Positions 1-9,914 of a stretch of 64,000 bases of DNA are shown here, one piece after another. Both the position numbers and the translations under genes were made by a program. The notes below the pieces were generated by a model. It ran no database searches and was not told where the DNA came from. It worked only from the letters and a program-made list of their open reading frames with translations. Location: assembly GCF_001651865.1 (NCBI RefSeq), contig NZ_LPUX01000053.1, positions 434,001-498,000 on the forward strand. Direction: 5' to 3'. Position 1 is the stretch's first letter; each line of letters starts with the position of its first letter. The stretch comes from Sinorhizobium glycinis (GTDB taxonomy: Bacteria; Pseudomonadota; Alphaproteobacteria; Rhizobiales; Rhizobiaceae).

Positions 1-1526
1 ATCCGGGCGATGTCGGAGGGGCGCTGGAAGCCCAGCCTCTTCAGCGTTTCGAGCGTATCCGGGTCATCCTGCTGGCCGGTGAAGACCAGGTTGCCCGTTT
101 CGGCCGATAGCTTTGCCTCCTGTTCGAAAAGCTGCGCGTAACGCCGTTCGACGGTCCGCAGCACACGCGAAAATTCCCTTGAGAAGGACGCCGTATCCTC
201 AAAGCCGAGCATCGAGGCAATGCGCTTCAGCTCCGCCTCGGTCTCGGGCAAAAGGTGGGTCTGCTCGTCATGCACCATCTGGATGCGGTGTTCGACGTCA
301 CGAAGGAACCAGTAGGCATCGATCAGTTCATGCGCCGTTGCCCGATCGATCCAGCCGGTCTCCGCGAGCACATGCAGCATAGCCTCGGTTTCGCGCAGCC
401 GGAGCGCGGGCGTCCGGCCGCCGGCAATCAGTTGCTGTGTCTGCACGAAAAACTCGATCTCGCGGATGCCGCCGCGGCCAAGCTTGACGTTGTGCCCCTT
501 CACGGCAATTTCGCCGTGGCCCTTGTGGGCGTGGATCTGCCGCTTGATCGAGTGAATGTCGGCGATCGCGGCATAGTCCAGGTATTTTCGGAAGACGAAG
601 GGCGTCAGTTCCTTGAGGAAGCGTTCGCCGGCCGAAAAGTCGCCGGCGATCGGCCGGGCCTTGATGAAGGCCGCCCGCTCCCAGTTCTGCCCCCTGCTCT
701 CATAGTAGAGCATTGCCGCCTCGACCGGGATCGCGAGCGGGGTCGACCCGGGATCGGGTCGAAGGCGCAAGTCCGTGCGGAAAACGTAGCCGTCACCGGT
801 CCGCTCCTGGAGAATGCGTATCAGCCTTCGCAATAGCCTTGCGAAGATCTCCGTCGCCTCGTCGCGGCTGACGAGGATGCCGGACTGCAGATCGTAGAAG
901 ATCACGAGGTCGATGTCGGAGGAGTAGTTGAGTTCGCCGGCGCCGAGCTTGCCCATGCCCAGCACCACGACGCCCGAGCCGACACTCGGCGCTGATGGAT
1001 CCGGAAGGACGAACTTGCCGCTCTCATGCGCGCCGAGCAGGAGGTGATCGATCGCAGCCGACACCGCGGCACCGGCGAAATCGCTCAGCCAGCGCGTCGT
1101 TTCGCGACCATCGAACAGGCGGGAGAGATCGGCGAGCGCGACTGCGAAGGCAACTTCGCGCCTTGCGCGCCGCAGCCGCGACATGATCTCGGTGTCCGGC
1201 AGGGCCCTGCCTGGTACCTCGCCCCGCCAGGCTACCCGCGCCGCATCGATCCGGCTTCGCAAAAATCCAGGCAGGCTCTCGCTAAGCAATGCCTCGAGAA
1301 TGGCGGGGCTGCTGGCGGCCGTATCGCGCAGAAAGGGCGAGAGTGCGAAAGCGGCAAGGACAAAGTGCTTGAGCGGCGTATCGGACGCCAAAAGCTTCGC
1401 AATCGGCTCGCATCCCTTTGCCATATCCTTGAGAACGGAAAGAGCGACCTTGGCGTCGGCCTGGCTTGCCGGGCGGATCGGCACCGCCTCGATATCGGAC
1501 AAGCGCTTCTCGGTCGCGTCCACCAT
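1..1526 (-). CDS. glnE: Glutamine synthetase adenylyltransferase/adenylyl-removing enzyme, N-terminal part
   Basis: GlnE attaches AMP to glutamine synthetase or removes it, tuning ammonium assimilation under PII control. The reading frame is open from an ATG at 1526 to the left edge, giving about 508 of the roughly 980 residues usual for the family. The nucleotidyltransferase signature GMGKLGAGELNYSSDIDLV is clear, followed by the conserved LRLRPDPGSTPLA and LGRGGIREIEFFVQ segments. This is the half that carries the adenylyl-removing domain; the adenylylating domain would lie outside the window. A GGGGAGGAGA-like ribosome site precedes the ATG. It follows a sensor kinase gene on the same strand after 68 bases, so it may be co-transcribed. 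Identification is firm; only the C-terminal half is unseen. Confidence 0.95.
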   Translation of the reverse strand, partial: MVDATEKRLSDIEAVPIRPASQADAKVALSVLKDMAKGCEPIAKLLASDTPLKHFVLAAFALSPFLRDTAASSPAILEALLSESLPGFLRSRIDAARVAWRGEVPGRALPDTEIMSRLRRARREVAFAVALADLSRLFDGRETTRWLSDFAGAAVSAAIDHLLLGAHESGKFVLPDPSAPSVGSGVVVLGMGKLGAGELNYSSDIDLVIFYDLQSGILVSRDEATEIFARLLRRLIRILQERTGDGYVFRTDLRLRPDPGSTPLAIPVEAAMLYYESRGQNWERAAFIKARPIAGDFSAGERFLKELTPFVFRKYLDYAAIADIHSIKRQIHAHKGHGEIAVKGHNVKLGRGGIREIEFFVQTQQLIAGGRTPALRLRETEAMLHVLAETGWIDRATAHELIDAYWFLRDVEHRIQMVHDEQTHLLPETEAELKRIASMLGFEDTASFSREFSRVLRTVERRYAQLFEQEAKLSAETGNLVFTGQQDDPDTLETLKRLGFQRPSDIAR

Positions 1527-1594
1527 CGGTCTTCTCCTCCCCTTCGGATCGTCGGGAAAACCTTGATCCAGCCGGCACCGGCCTGGCTGGTGTA

Positions 1595-2992
1595 TCAGGT
1601 AGCGCCGGCCGGGAAAACCATGCGCACCGTCAGGCCATTTCCGTCCGGTTCCGTCGCCCAGAGATCCAGTGAGCCATGGTGCATCTCCATCACGGCCTCG
1701 ACAAGCGAAAGGCCGAGACCGGTGCCGGGTTTCGTGCGGCTCTCGTCCAGCCGCACGAAACGCTTGACCACTTCGCGGCGCATGTTCTCGGGGATGCCTG
1801 GGCCGTGATCGGCGACCGCCAGGACGACGTTGACGCCGCTTTTCTTCATCTCGAGCCGGATGCGCGGATTTTCCGCCCCTTCCGCGTATTTGATCGCGTT
1901 GTCGATCAAGTTCCCGAGCGCCTGGCCGATCAGCTCGCGGTTGCCGGAGATCACCACACCCGGCTGGACGTCCGCTTCCAGACGGAGGGCGCTTTCCTCG
2001 GCGAGCGGCTCGTAAAGCTCAACACAATCGCCGACGATGCCGGACAAGTCCACGTCGCTCATCTCGGCGACCGCGGAGCCCGCCTCGACGCGCGAAATCA
2101 TCAATAGCGCATTGAAGGTGCGGATCAGTTGGTCGGATTCCCCAATGATCTCCTCGAGCGCGCCGTTCTGGTTCCCGCCCTCCTTGCTGGCGAGCGCCGC
2201 TTCGGCCTTGTTGCGCAGCCGCGTCAACGGGGTTTTCAGGTCATGCGCGATGTTGTCGGAAACCTGTTTCAGGCCTTCGTTCAGCTTCTCTATCCGCCCC
2301 AGCATGGCATTGAGCGATTCCGACAGCCGGTCGAACTCGTCGCCCGAACCGCTCATCGGCAGCCGTTGCGAAAGGTCTCCCGCCATGATCTTGGTGCTCG
2401 CCTCCGACATTCGGTCGATGCGCCTCAGGGCATTGCGGCCAATGCCGAACCAGATGACCAGCGCGCCGAGCCCCATGATGCCGAGAGCAACGACCAGGGC
2501 CTGGCGGACGAGGACGCGGAATTTTTCCGGTTCCTGCAAATCGCGGCCAACGAGGATGCGAAGTCCGTTGTCCAGGACGAGCACCTGGGCGAGCGCGACA
2601 TGGTTGTCCGCGCGGTTTTCATCGGTGAAGCGCCGGTAGTGAAAAGGCTCGGACGTCCAGCCTTCGTCGTCGAGCAAGCCGGGCTCTAGACCGGCGACGT
2701 TGCCTGCCAGGATTTCCCCGCTCGGTCCCGCGATAACATACAAGTTGGCGCCGGGTTGGCGCGCGCGCCGCTCCAGCGAGCGAAGCAGGCCACTGACGCC
2801 GGCGCGCTCGTAGATGTCCTCGATCTGGGTTGCCTCCACGGATATCGCTTCACGCGTCTGCTGCTGCAGGAGACGCTCGGACATGCCGGTGACGTAGAAA
2901 ACGAGGAAGACGGCGCAGAGGGAGAAGAGGACGAGATAGAGCGCGGAGAGCCTGACCGCGGTCGTCCTGAACAGAACGCCGAATTTGCTCAT
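1595..2992 (-). CDS. Two-component sensor histidine kinase (OmpR-type partner)
   Basis: 465-residue membrane sensor kinase. A first membrane segment lies at about residues 14-36, a periplasmic domain of about 125 residues follows, and a second membrane segment lies near 163-185. Then come a HAMP linker, a dimerisation/phosphoacceptor helix with His250 in DNIAHDLKTPLTRLR, and a HATPase domain with DHGPGIP and GTGLGLSLV. The start codon overlaps the stop of the upstream response regulator in an ATGA arrangement (2989-2992), so the two are translationally coupled and almost certainly partners. The degP gene lies upstream of the regulator, which suggests an envelope-stress role by analogy with CpxAR, but the sensory domain itself gives no ligand. 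The symbol is left blank because the orthology to CpxA is not established. Confidence 0.9.
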   Translation of the reverse strand: MSKFGVLFRTTAVRLSALYLVLFSLCAVFLVFYVTGMSERLLQQQTREAISVEATQIEDIYERAGVSGLLRSLERRARQPGANLYVIAGPSGEILAGNVAGLEPGLLDDEGWTSEPFHYRRFTDENRADNHVALAQVLVLDNGLRILVGRDLQEPEKFRVLVRQALVVALGIMGLGALVIWFGIGRNALRRIDRMSEASTKIMAGDLSQRLPMSGSGDEFDRLSESLNAMLGRIEKLNEGLKQVSDNIAHDLKTPLTRLRNKAEAALASKEGGNQNGALEEIIGESDQLIRTFNALLMISRVEAGSAVAEMSDVDLSGIVGDCVELYEPLAEESALRLEADVQPGVVISGNRELIGQALGNLIDNAIKYAEGAENPRIRLEMKKSGVNVVLAVADHGPGIPENMRREVVKRFVRLDESRTKPGTGLGLSLVEAVMEMHHGSLDLWATEPDGNGLTVRMVFPAGAT

Positions 2993-3678
2993 ATCTCAGC
3001 GGTCCGGTCGTCCTTGATCATGTAACCGGCGCCGCGAACGGTTCTCAGCAGCGGCGGTTCGAAATCCTTCTCGATCTTGGAGCGCAAGCGCGACACATGC
3101 ACGTCGATGACGTTGGTCTGCGGGTCGAAGTGATAGTCCCAGACATTCTCGAGCAGCATGGTTCTCGTCACCACCTGCCCGGCATTCTTCATCAGATATT
3201 CGAGCAGCCGGAACTCGCGGGGCTGCAGCGGGATTTCCTTGCCCTGCCGGCGGACCGAATGGGCGAGCCGGTCCAGTTCGAGGTCGCCGACGCGATAGAC
3301 CATGTCCTGGTCCAGCGTTCCCTTGCGCCGGCCGAGCACTTCGACACGCGCCAGGAGCTCGCTGAAGGCATAGGGTTTGGGGAGGTAATCGTCGCCACCG
3401 GCACGAAGGCCGGTCACCCGGTCGTCCACCTGGCCGAGGGCCGAGAGGATGAGCACCGGCGTGTGGACGCCCCTGCGCCGTAATTCGGTGATCAGCGACA
3501 GGCCGTCCCGGCGTGGCAGCATGCGGTCGACGACGAGCACGTCATAGGCGTTCTCGCTCGCCATGAACAAGCCGCTCTCGCCGTCGCTGGCGTGGTCGGA
3601 CACGATGCCCGCTTCGCGGAACGCCTTCGCGAGATAGGCGGCGGCCTCGAGGTCGTCTTCAACAATCAGAATCTTCAT
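2989..3678 (-). CDS. OmpR/PhoB-family response regulator
   Basis: DNA-binding response regulator with a receiver domain (acidic pair in VEDD, phosphoacceptor Asp51 in VVDRMLP, Lys in LPKPYAF) and a C-terminal winged-helix domain ending VRGAGYMI. The start is placed at the internal ATG (3678, MKILIVEDD), which matches the family N-terminus; a longer form starting at 3690 would add four residues and neither has a strong ribosome site. It overlaps the kinase gene by four bases. The degP gene ends about 200 bases upstream on the same strand, so degP could be transcribed with the pair or be its target. About 229 residues, normal for the family. Confidence 0.92.
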   Translation of the reverse strand: MKILIVEDDLEAAAYLAKAFREAGIVSDHASDGESGLFMASENAYDVLVVDRMLPRRDGLSLITELRRRGVHTPVLILSALGQVDDRVTGLRAGGDDYLPKPYAFSELLARVEVLGRRKGTLDQDMVYRVGDLELDRLAHSVRRQGKEIPLQPREFRLLEYLMKNAGQVVTRTMLLENVWDYHFDPQTNVIDVHVSRLRSKIEKDFEPPLLRTVRGAGYMIKDDRTAEI

Positions 3679-3770
3679 ACGGGTGACCATAGTCCCGGAC
3701 CTCTGTTCGCCTCAACCGGTTTCGGGGTTCGCATTGCGGGTCGAACGCAAGCTTCGACCGGAACAGAAGA

Positions 3771-3798
3771 CGCCGCGATATCGGAAGATGTCGCGGCG
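3771..3798 (-). terminator. Hairpin between degP and the response regulator
   Basis: An 8-base perfect stem, CGCCGCGA pairing with TCGCGGCG, with a 12-base loop lies about 80 bases past the degP stop. The minus-strand flank is pyrimidine-rich but has no clean T-run, so this may be a weak or partial terminator. Confidence 0.35.
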
Positions 3799-3879
3799 CC
3801 TCGTCTTCGTCCAAGACGCAGGCGGTGAGCGCTCTTGGAGCCTGCCCGCCCGGTCCCGGTGTCTTGCTATCGCCGCGTC

Positions 3880-5445
3880 TCAGCCCTGAGCGATCGGCAG
3901 CGCCACGAAGCGGCTGCCCTCATCGGCTTCGATCTGGAAGAGCGCCTTGCTGCGGCCATCCTTCTTGGCGTTGTTGATCACCTTCAGGATGTCGTCAGCC
4001 GAGTTCACTTCCTGATTGTTGACGGAGACGATCTTCTCGCCTTCCTTCAGGCCGCGATCGGCAGCATCCGAGTCCGGGTCAACGGAGGCGATGGTGACAC
4101 CCGTGCCGTCTTCCGAGGGGGTGACCGCCAAGCCGAGATCCGCCAGTGCCTCTTCGCCAGCCTGACCCTGGTCCGTCTGCTCGTCGCGGGTGTCCGGCGG
4201 GGTGGCCTTGGCTTCCTCCGGCAGCGTGCCGATCTCGAGCTTGACGCTCTCAGACTTGCCGTCACGCCACAAGGTGACCTCAGCGGTGGAACCGGGGCGC
4301 ATCGTCGCGACCCGGCGTGCGAGGTCGCGCGGGTCCTTGACCGGTTCGCCGTTGAGAGCGGTCACGATATCACCCTTTTTGATGCCCGCCTTCTCGCCCG
4401 GCGAACCCGTCTGCGGCTCGACGACGAGCGCACCGTTGGCTTCCGAGAGGCCGAGCGACTCGGCGATGTCTTTCGTAACCGGCTGGATCTGAACGCCGAG
4501 CCAGCCGCGCGAAACGGAACCATCCTTGATCAGGGCGTCGACGACATCCTTCGCGACGGAGGCAGGAATTGCAAAGGCGATGCCGACATTGCCGCCCGAC
4601 GGCGAGAAGATCGCCGTGTTGATACCGACGACTTCGCCGGAGAGATTGAACGTCGGGCCGCCGGAATTGCCGCGGTTCACCGCCGCATCGACCTGCAGAT
4701 AGTCGTCATACGGGCCGGAGCCGATGTCGCGGCCGCGTGCCGAGACGATACCTGCCGTCACGGTGCCGCCGAGGCCGAAGGGATTGCCGACCGCGACCAC
4801 CCAGTCTCCGACCCTGACCTTGTTGTCATCGGCGAAGCTGACATGGGTGAACTTGCGGTTGGCGGCATCGACCTTCAGCACGGCCAGGTCGGTGCGGCTG
4901 TCCTTGCCAATGAGCTTGGCGTCGAGCTCCGTTCCGTCGTTCATGATGACAGTGAAGGCGGAGCCATCGGAAACGACGTGGTTGTTGGTGACAAGGTAGC
5001 CATCCTCGGTGATGAAGAAGCCGGATCCCTGGGCTCTCGGGCGCAGGCGACCCTCACCACGGGGACCGCGACGATCACGCCAGCGATCGGCGCGGTCGCC
5101 GTCGCGCGAATCGGGACCGCCGAATTCACGGAAGAAGCGCTTCAACGGATGGTCGTCAGGCAGGTCTTCGAAACCACGGCCACCGAAGTCGAAGGTGAAG
5201 TTGCTTTCGTCACTGGATGCCTGCTCCCGCGCCTGGACGCGAACGGAGACGACGGCCGGGGAAACAGCGTCGACGACGTTGGCGAAACTCGGAACGGACG
5301 GTGCCTGCACCCTTACCGCCTCAGCGAAGGACTGGGTGATCTCAGCCGGCAGACCTGTCGTCAGCATGATTGCGGCAAGACCGGCGACCGTGGAGGTCTT
5401 CAGAACGGTCTTCAGCGAGGGACGCGGAGTTTTGATCATGGACAT
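3880..5445 (-). CDS. degP: Periplasmic serine protease DegP/HtrA (Do family)
   Basis: 521-residue periplasmic protease/chaperone that degrades misfolded envelope proteins. The N-terminus has a basic stretch and a hydrophobic segment (residues about 17-35) that acts as signal peptide or anchor. The trypsin-like domain has the triad His156 (TNNHVV), Asp186 (RTDLAVLK) and Ser261 (GNSGGP). Two PDZ domains follow, at about 300-390 and 430-515. A charged, Gly/Arg-rich insertion at about 110-137 precedes the protease core, as in other rhizobial Do proteases. A GAGAAGG ribosome site sits eight bases before the ATG. In Sinorhizobium a degP gene lies beside the cytochrome c maturation operon, as here. 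Sensor kinase and regulator genes lie downstream, which fits an envelope-quality-control cluster. Confidence 0.95.
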   Translation of the reverse strand: MSMIKTPRPSLKTVLKTSTVAGLAAIMLTTGLPAEITQSFAEAVRVQAPSVPSFANVVDAVSPAVVSVRVQAREQASSDESNFTFDFGGRGFEDLPDDHPLKRFFREFGGPDSRDGDRADRWRDRRGPRGEGRLRPRAQGSGFFITEDGYLVTNNHVVSDGSAFTVIMNDGTELDAKLIGKDSRTDLAVLKVDAANRKFTHVSFADDNKVRVGDWVVAVGNPFGLGGTVTAGIVSARGRDIGSGPYDDYLQVDAAVNRGNSGGPTFNLSGEVVGINTAIFSPSGGNVGIAFAIPASVAKDVVDALIKDGSVSRGWLGVQIQPVTKDIAESLGLSEANGALVVEPQTGSPGEKAGIKKGDIVTALNGEPVKDPRDLARRVATMRPGSTAEVTLWRDGKSESVKLEIGTLPEEAKATPPDTRDEQTDQGQAGEEALADLGLAVTPSEDGTGVTIASVDPDSDAADRGLKEGEKIVSVNNQEVNSADDILKVINNAKKDGRSKALFQIEADEGSRFVALPIAQG

Positions 5446-5739
5446 TTGTTTTGCCTTCTCTCTTGCATGAAGCAGCCCCCCGAGCGGTGGACAGCCTCGA
5501 AACCTTGACCACGAGCCCGATTGCGGACGAAACCGCCCGGAACCGCTCGTCTGGCTGTGACTGGAGGAACAGCCGATGACGCAACGTGTAACGGATGGGA
5601 CCTTACTGGGTTCTGTCCGGAAGATGAATTTTTCGTAATGTTTCGGCGGAGCGGAGAAACGGGCGGTGAAAACGGGCCGTGAACCGTTCGTTCAACCGCC
5701 TGAACGGCTTTCGAATTCGGGACTGGCGTCGACGGAACC

Positions 5740-6195
5740 TTAGGACCGGAGCAGCTTGTCCAGCTTTTCCTTTTCATCGTCGGAAAGCGGCGAGCCCGCC
5801 GGCCGCGTGCGACGCCGGCGCGCGGCGACGACCAGCGTGACCGCGCCAAGGACGAGCAGGACGACCGGCATGCCCCAGAGAACCAGCGTCTTTGCCTCGA
5901 AGCGCGGCTTCAGCAGCACGAATTCGCCATAGCGCGAGACGACATAGGCGATCACCGCCTCGTCGGTATCACCGTTCTTCAGGCGCTCGCGCACGAGCAA
6001 ACGCAGATCCTTGGCGAGTTCGGCATTGGAATCGTCGATCGACTGGTTCTGGCAAACCATGCAGCGAAGCTCGGCGGAGATTGCCCGCGCCCGCGCCTCG
6101 AGCGCCGGATCGGCAAGCACTTCATCCGGGTTGACGGCGAAGACCGGGGCGGCGGAAGCGATGCAAAGGAAGAGCGCGACGAGGATGCGGATCAT
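5740..6195 (-). CDS. ccmH: Cytochrome c maturation protein CcmH/CycL
   Basis: 151-residue membrane-anchored thiol-disulfide protein that keeps the CXXCH cysteines of apocytochrome c reduced for haem ligation. It has a signal peptide ([17 protein letters not shown]), the diagnostic [11 protein letters not shown] motif in the periplasmic three-helix domain, and a C-terminal membrane helix at about 105-127 with a basic tail. The start is the ATG at 6195, which overlaps the ccmF stop by four bases (ATGA). A longer frame starting at 6342 is rejected because its first 49 residues lie inside ccmF. It is the last gene of the ccmI-ccmE-ccmF-ccmH unit, called cycHJKL in rhizobia, and is needed for respiratory cytochromes c. 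Confidence 0.96.
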   Translation of the reverse strand: MIRILVALFLCIASAAPVFAVNPDEVLADPALEARARAISAELRCMVCQNQSIDDSNAELAKDLRLLVRERLKNGDTDEAVIAYVVSRYGEFVLLKPRFEAKTLVLWGMPVVLLVLGAVTLVVAARRRRTRPAGSPLSDDEKEKLDKLLRS

Positions 6196-8180
6196 TCGGC
6201 GGCCCCCGCTACAAGCCGCGCCGTTTTCGTGGCGCGCGACGGGGCGCCCACCCTCAGGCGCCGGTCGCTCAGGGAAACGATGCCCGCCGCCATCATGACG
6301 AGGGCGCCGCCCCAGATGCAGAGGATCAGCGGCTTCCACCATATGCGCACGACGATACCGCCGCCGGTTATCTCGTCGCCCAGCGAGACATACAGTTGGC
6401 TGAGGCCGAACGTCCTGATCCCGGCCTCCGTCGTCGGCATCCGGCGCGCCGAATAGAGGCGTTTCGACGACCAGATCTCGGTCACCTTCACCCCGCCGCG
6501 GCTGACGGTGAAATGGCCGGTGTCCTCGGTATAGTTCGGCCCGCGGCCCTGGCGCATGCCATCGAAGCGCAGGCTATAGCCGCCGGCGTCGACCAGCATT
6601 CCAGGCTTCATCTCGACGACGGTCTCCGTCTCGTAGGCCGTCACGGCGACGATGCCGATCAGCGTGACGCCGAGACCGACATGGGCGAGCGCCGTCCCGA
6701 AGGCCGAGCGCGGCAGGCCCAAGAACCGCCGGAAGGCGACAGCGCCGGCCACCCCGCCGAAGCCGGAGCGAAGGGCGACATCGGTGATGGAACCGAGGAT
6801 CAGGTAGACGCCGAGGCCGATGCCGAGGACGGCGAGAACCGGACCACCGTTCCTGGCATAGTAGACGGCAGCAGCAAACAGCAGACCGGCGCCTACTGCG
6901 ACGAAGAGGCGCTGCGCGGCAGCGGCAAGGTCGCCACGCTTCCAGGCAAGCAGCGGCCCGAAAGGAACCGCGAAGAGCAAGGGCAGCATCAACAGGCCGA
7001 AGGTCATGTTGAAGAACGGCGCGCCGACCGAGATCTTGTCCCCGGTGAGCGCCTCGAGCACCAGCGGATAAAGCGTACCGGTGAGGACTGTCGCCGTTGC
7101 CGTCGTCAGGATCAGGTTGTTCAAGACGAGAGCGCCCTCGCGCGAGATCGGCGCGAAAAGTCCTCCGGACTTCAGATGCGAGGCACGGAATGCAAAGAGC
7201 GACAACGCTCCGCCGATGAAGACGACGAGGATCGCCAGGATGAAGACGCCGCGTGTCGGATCGGTCGCGAAGGCATGAACCGATGTCAGCACGCCCGAGC
7301 GCACCAGGAACGTGCCGAGCAGCGACAGCGAGAAGGTGAGGATCGCCAGCAGCACCGTCCAGATCTTCAGCGCCTCGCGCTTCTCCATGACCAGCGCCGA
7401 GTGCAAGAGCGCCGTCCCGGCCAGCCAAGGCATGAAGGAGGCGTTCTCGACCGGATCCCAGAACCACCAGCCGCCCCAGCCGAGCTCGTAATAGGCCCAG
7501 TAGGAGCCCATGGCGATGCCCGCCGTCAGGCATGTCCAGGCGGCCAGGGCCCAGGGCCTGACCCAACGCGCCCAGGCCGCATCGATCCGACCCTCTATCA
7601 GCGCGGCGATCGCAAAGGAGAAGCAGACGGAAAAGCCGACATAGCCGAGATAGAGCAAGGGCGGATGGATGGCGAGACCGATGTCCTGCAGGACGGGATT
7701 CAAATCCCGGCCCTCGCCCGGGGCTGGAACCAGCCGGGCGAAAGGATTGGACGTCAGCAGGATGAACAGCGTGAAGGCGGCGGCGATCCAGGCCTGAACC
7801 GCCAGAACGTTCGCCTTCAAGGTTTCGGGCAGGTTACGGCCGAAGCTTGCCACGAGAGCGGAAAAGAAGGCGAGGATCAGCAGCCACAGGAGCATCGAGC
7901 CCTCGTGATTGCCCCAGACGCCGGAGATCTTGTAGATCAGCGGTTTCAGCGAATGCGAATTCTCCCAGACATTCCTGACCGAGAAGTCGGAGGTCACATA
8001 GGCGAAGGTCAGCACCGCAAAGGAGAAGGTGACTAGCAGGAAGGAGACGATCGCGGCGCTGCCCGCCAGCTCGACCAGGGCCCGATCACCGCGCCGCACG
8101 CCGACGAGCGGCAGCACCGACTGGATGAGCGCGGTCGCGAGCGCCAGCACCAGCGCATAGTGTCCGAGCTCGATGATCAT
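6192..8180 (-). CDS. ccmF: Haem lyase subunit CcmF/CycK
   Basis: 662-residue polytopic inner-membrane protein with many hydrophobic helices, the usual size for CcmF. The tryptophan-rich WWD haem-handling motif is visible as [18 protein letters not shown] near residue 230. Conserved histidines flank it, for example in the N-terminal [11 protein letters not shown] segment. A periplasmic soluble domain follows near the C-terminus. CcmF takes haem from holo-CcmE and, with CcmH and CcmI, ligates it to apocytochrome c. Its start overlaps the ccmE stop (ATGA at 8177-8180) and its stop overlaps the ccmH start, so the operon is translationally coupled. Confidence 0.97.
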   Translation of the reverse strand: MIIELGHYALVLALATALIQSVLPLVGVRRGDRALVELAGSAAIVSFLLVTFSFAVLTFAYVTSDFSVRNVWENSHSLKPLIYKISGVWGNHEGSMLLWLLILAFFSALVASFGRNLPETLKANVLAVQAWIAAAFTLFILLTSNPFARLVPAPGEGRDLNPVLQDIGLAIHPPLLYLGYVGFSVCFSFAIAALIEGRIDAAWARWVRPWALAAWTCLTAGIAMGSYWAYYELGWGGWWFWDPVENASFMPWLAGTALLHSALVMEKREALKIWTVLLAILTFSLSLLGTFLVRSGVLTSVHAFATDPTRGVFILAILVVFIGGALSLFAFRASHLKSGGLFAPISREGALVLNNLILTTATATVLTGTLYPLVLEALTGDKISVGAPFFNMTFGLLMLPLLFAVPFGPLLAWKRGDLAAAAQRLFVAVGAGLLFAAAVYYARNGGPVLAVLGIGLGVYLILGSITDVALRSGFGGVAGAVAFRRFLGLPRSAFGTALAHVGLGVTLIGIVAVTAYETETVVEMKPGMLVDAGGYSLRFDGMRQGRGPNYTEDTGHFTVSRGGVKVTEIWSSKRLYSARRMPTTEAGIRTFGLSQLYVSLGDEITGGGIVVRIWWKPLILCIWGGALVMMAAGIVSLSDRRLRVGAPSRATKTARLVAGAAE

Positions 8181-8629
8181 CGGATGTTTTCCTTCCCGCC
8201 GAGCGTGACGCCCTGCGCCTTCAGGCGGTCGGCCACGTCCTTCGGCATGTAGGTCTCATCATGCTTGGCAAGCACCGTATCGGCAACGAAAACCGGGCTG
8301 CCGGCGACGAAGGCCCCCTCCGCGACGACCCCTTGGCCCTCGCGAAAGAGGTCGGGGAGAATGCCGGTATAGGTCACCGGCACTGTCGCGAGCGTATCGG
8401 TCACGCTGAAGGTGACGGTCTTGCCGTCGCCTCGCTTCACCGAGCCCGCTTCCACCAGCCCGCCCAGGCGGATGCGTGTATTCGGCGCGAGATCCGCCTT
8501 TGCCAGGTCGCCCGGGACATAGAAATAGGCCACGGCCTGGCTGAAGGCGAACATCACCAGAAGCACGGCGGCCGTCAGGAAGCCTACGCCGCCGCCGATG
8601 ATCGCCAGCCGTTTCTGCTTACGCGTCAT
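8177..8629 (-). CDS. ccmE: Haem chaperone CcmE/CycJ
   Basis: 150-residue periplasmic haem chaperone anchored by one N-terminal helix (residues about 8-35) ahead of a beta-barrel domain. The covalent haem-binding histidine is His123 in [12 protein letters not shown], with Tyr127 positioned as in other HxxxY CcmE proteins. It carries haem from the CcmABCD export complex to CcmF. It starts at 8629, sharing one base with the ccmI stop (TAATG), and its stop overlaps the ccmF start. Confidence 0.97.
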   Translation of the reverse strand: MTRKQKRLAIIGGGVGFLTAAVLLVMFAFSQAVAYFYVPGDLAKADLAPNTRIRLGGLVEAGSVKRGDGKTVTFSVTDTLATVPVTYTGILPDLFREGQGVVAEGAFVAGSPVFVADTVLAKHDETYMPKDVADRLKAQGVTLGGKENIR

Positions 8630-9771
8630 TATTCCGCTCCGCCGCCGTCAATGCCGAGTTCGCGGCCGAGCGCCAGCAATCGCTTGCCCTCGCCGCCGCT
8701 TGCCGGAAAGGCCTGCAGCCCCTCGCGTAGAGCATTCTCGGCCTTGTCTCTTTGATCGAGGACAACATAGGCCCGGATCAGCCGCATCCAGCCCTCGATG
8801 TTGTCGGGATTTTCCTTCAGACGGCCGGCAAGACCGTCGACCATGCCACGGATCATCGCCTGACGATCGTCGGCGCTCATTCCCTCGGCGGCGGCGATAT
8901 CCTCGGAAGTCGGGTTTCCGGGCGCTCCGCCGCCGGCACCGGGCTCGCCGGCGGTAAGCTCGGCAATATGCTGATTGACGAGCGGCAACCATGGCGCCCC
9001 GGCAGGCGAAGTGCCGGCGAGCTTGCGGAAGGCGGCGAGCGCATCGCCACGCTTTCCCTCCTGCTTGAGGCCGAGGGCGAGATAGAACTCCGAGCGCGGA
9101 TCATTGGCGTCGAGAGCCAGCGCCTTCTTCAGGGCGTCCTGTGCCGCCGCCGTCACAAGGCCGCCGGATTGCACGATCAGCGCCTCGGCATAGCCGCCCA
9201 GCCTGGCCGCGGTCGGCCCAAGCAGTCGGATTGCGCGATCATAGGCGGCGACCGCATCGTCGACGCGGCCGCTGCGCATGTAGATCGGAGCGAGCAGGTC
9301 CCACCCCGCCCCGTCGTCGGGGTTGAGAGCCAGATGATTTTCAGCCTTGGCGATCAGGATGTTGATGTCTTCTCCGGGATTGGCAAGCCGCGCTGCGAGC
9401 GGTTGCGCCGGCACGCCGGGACTGCCCGTCGTCAAGTAAAGACAGAGCCCGACGGCCGGAAGACAGAGGAGAATGAACGCCTGCGCCAAGCGCGTCGACC
9501 CAAGCCGCCTGGACACGCTTTCCACGCTTGATGCGTCGGCGGCGCTGGCGGCAATCAACCGGCGCCCGATTTCGGCCCGGGCGAGTTCCGCGTCTTCGTC
9601 GCTGATCAGCCCCGCCTCGCGATCCCTCGTCAGTTCTTCGAGCTGGTCGCGGTAGACCTCCAGGTCATGGCTGTGAGGAGACGGAAGGGGCGACGCCGCC
9701 CGCATCAGCGGGAGGACAAGCACGACAGCAACAGCCGCCGTCAAGATGGCGACGAGAATCCAGAACAGCAT
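8629..9771 (-). CDS. ccmI: Apocytochrome c chaperone CcmI/CycH with TPR repeats
   Basis: 380-residue protein with two N-terminal membrane helices (about 2-25 and 94-112) separated by a cytoplasmic loop, then a periplasmic TPR-type region. Repeat-like segments are visible, for example [19 protein letters not shown] and [18 protein letters not shown]. CcmI binds the C-terminus of apocytochrome c and delivers it to the CcmF/CcmH ligation complex. It is the first gene of the cycHJKL-type operon, so the promoter should lie in the 140-base gap between 9772 and 9914. Length and topology match the rhizobial CycH family. Confidence 0.93.
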   Translation of the reverse strand: MLFWILVAILTAAVAVVLVLPLMRAASPLPSPHSHDLEVYRDQLEELTRDREAGLISDEDAELARAEIGRRLIAASAADASSVESVSRRLGSTRLAQAFILLCLPAVGLCLYLTTGSPGVPAQPLAARLANPGEDINILIAKAENHLALNPDDGAGWDLLAPIYMRSGRVDDAVAAYDRAIRLLGPTAARLGGYAEALIVQSGGLVTAAAQDALKKALALDANDPRSEFYLALGLKQEGKRGDALAAFRKLAGTSPAGAPWLPLVNQHIAELTAGEPGAGGGAPGNPTSEDIAAAEGMSADDRQAMIRGMVDGLAGRLKENPDNIEGWMRLIRAYVVLDQRDKAENALREGLQAFPASGGEGKRLLALGRELGIDGGGAE

Positions 9772-9914
9772 GGATGCGAAATACTATGAGGTTCCGGGCT
9801 TTCCAACTCGAAAACCGAAAATGACGGAGATTTGAGGCGTTTCGCCGCAACGATGCACGCGCCGGCCGGCAGGGGCGGCACGGCAACGGCACCAGGGCAA
9901 TGCGTGGCGATGGC

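Noticed and set aside
3835-5508. 557-codon plus-strand frame across degP
   Set aside because: It is antisense to degP, which has a complete catalytic triad and PDZ domains; the plus-strand frame is a GC-rich shadow with no family features.
7690-7730. tRNA-like T-loop sequence GGATTCAAATCCC
   Set aside because: It lies inside ccmF coding sequence and no acceptor stem or anticodon arm can be built around it.
6396-8036. 546-codon plus-strand frame across ccmF
   Set aside because: Antisense shadow of ccmF, highly charged and low in hydrophobics, with no ribosome site or motif.
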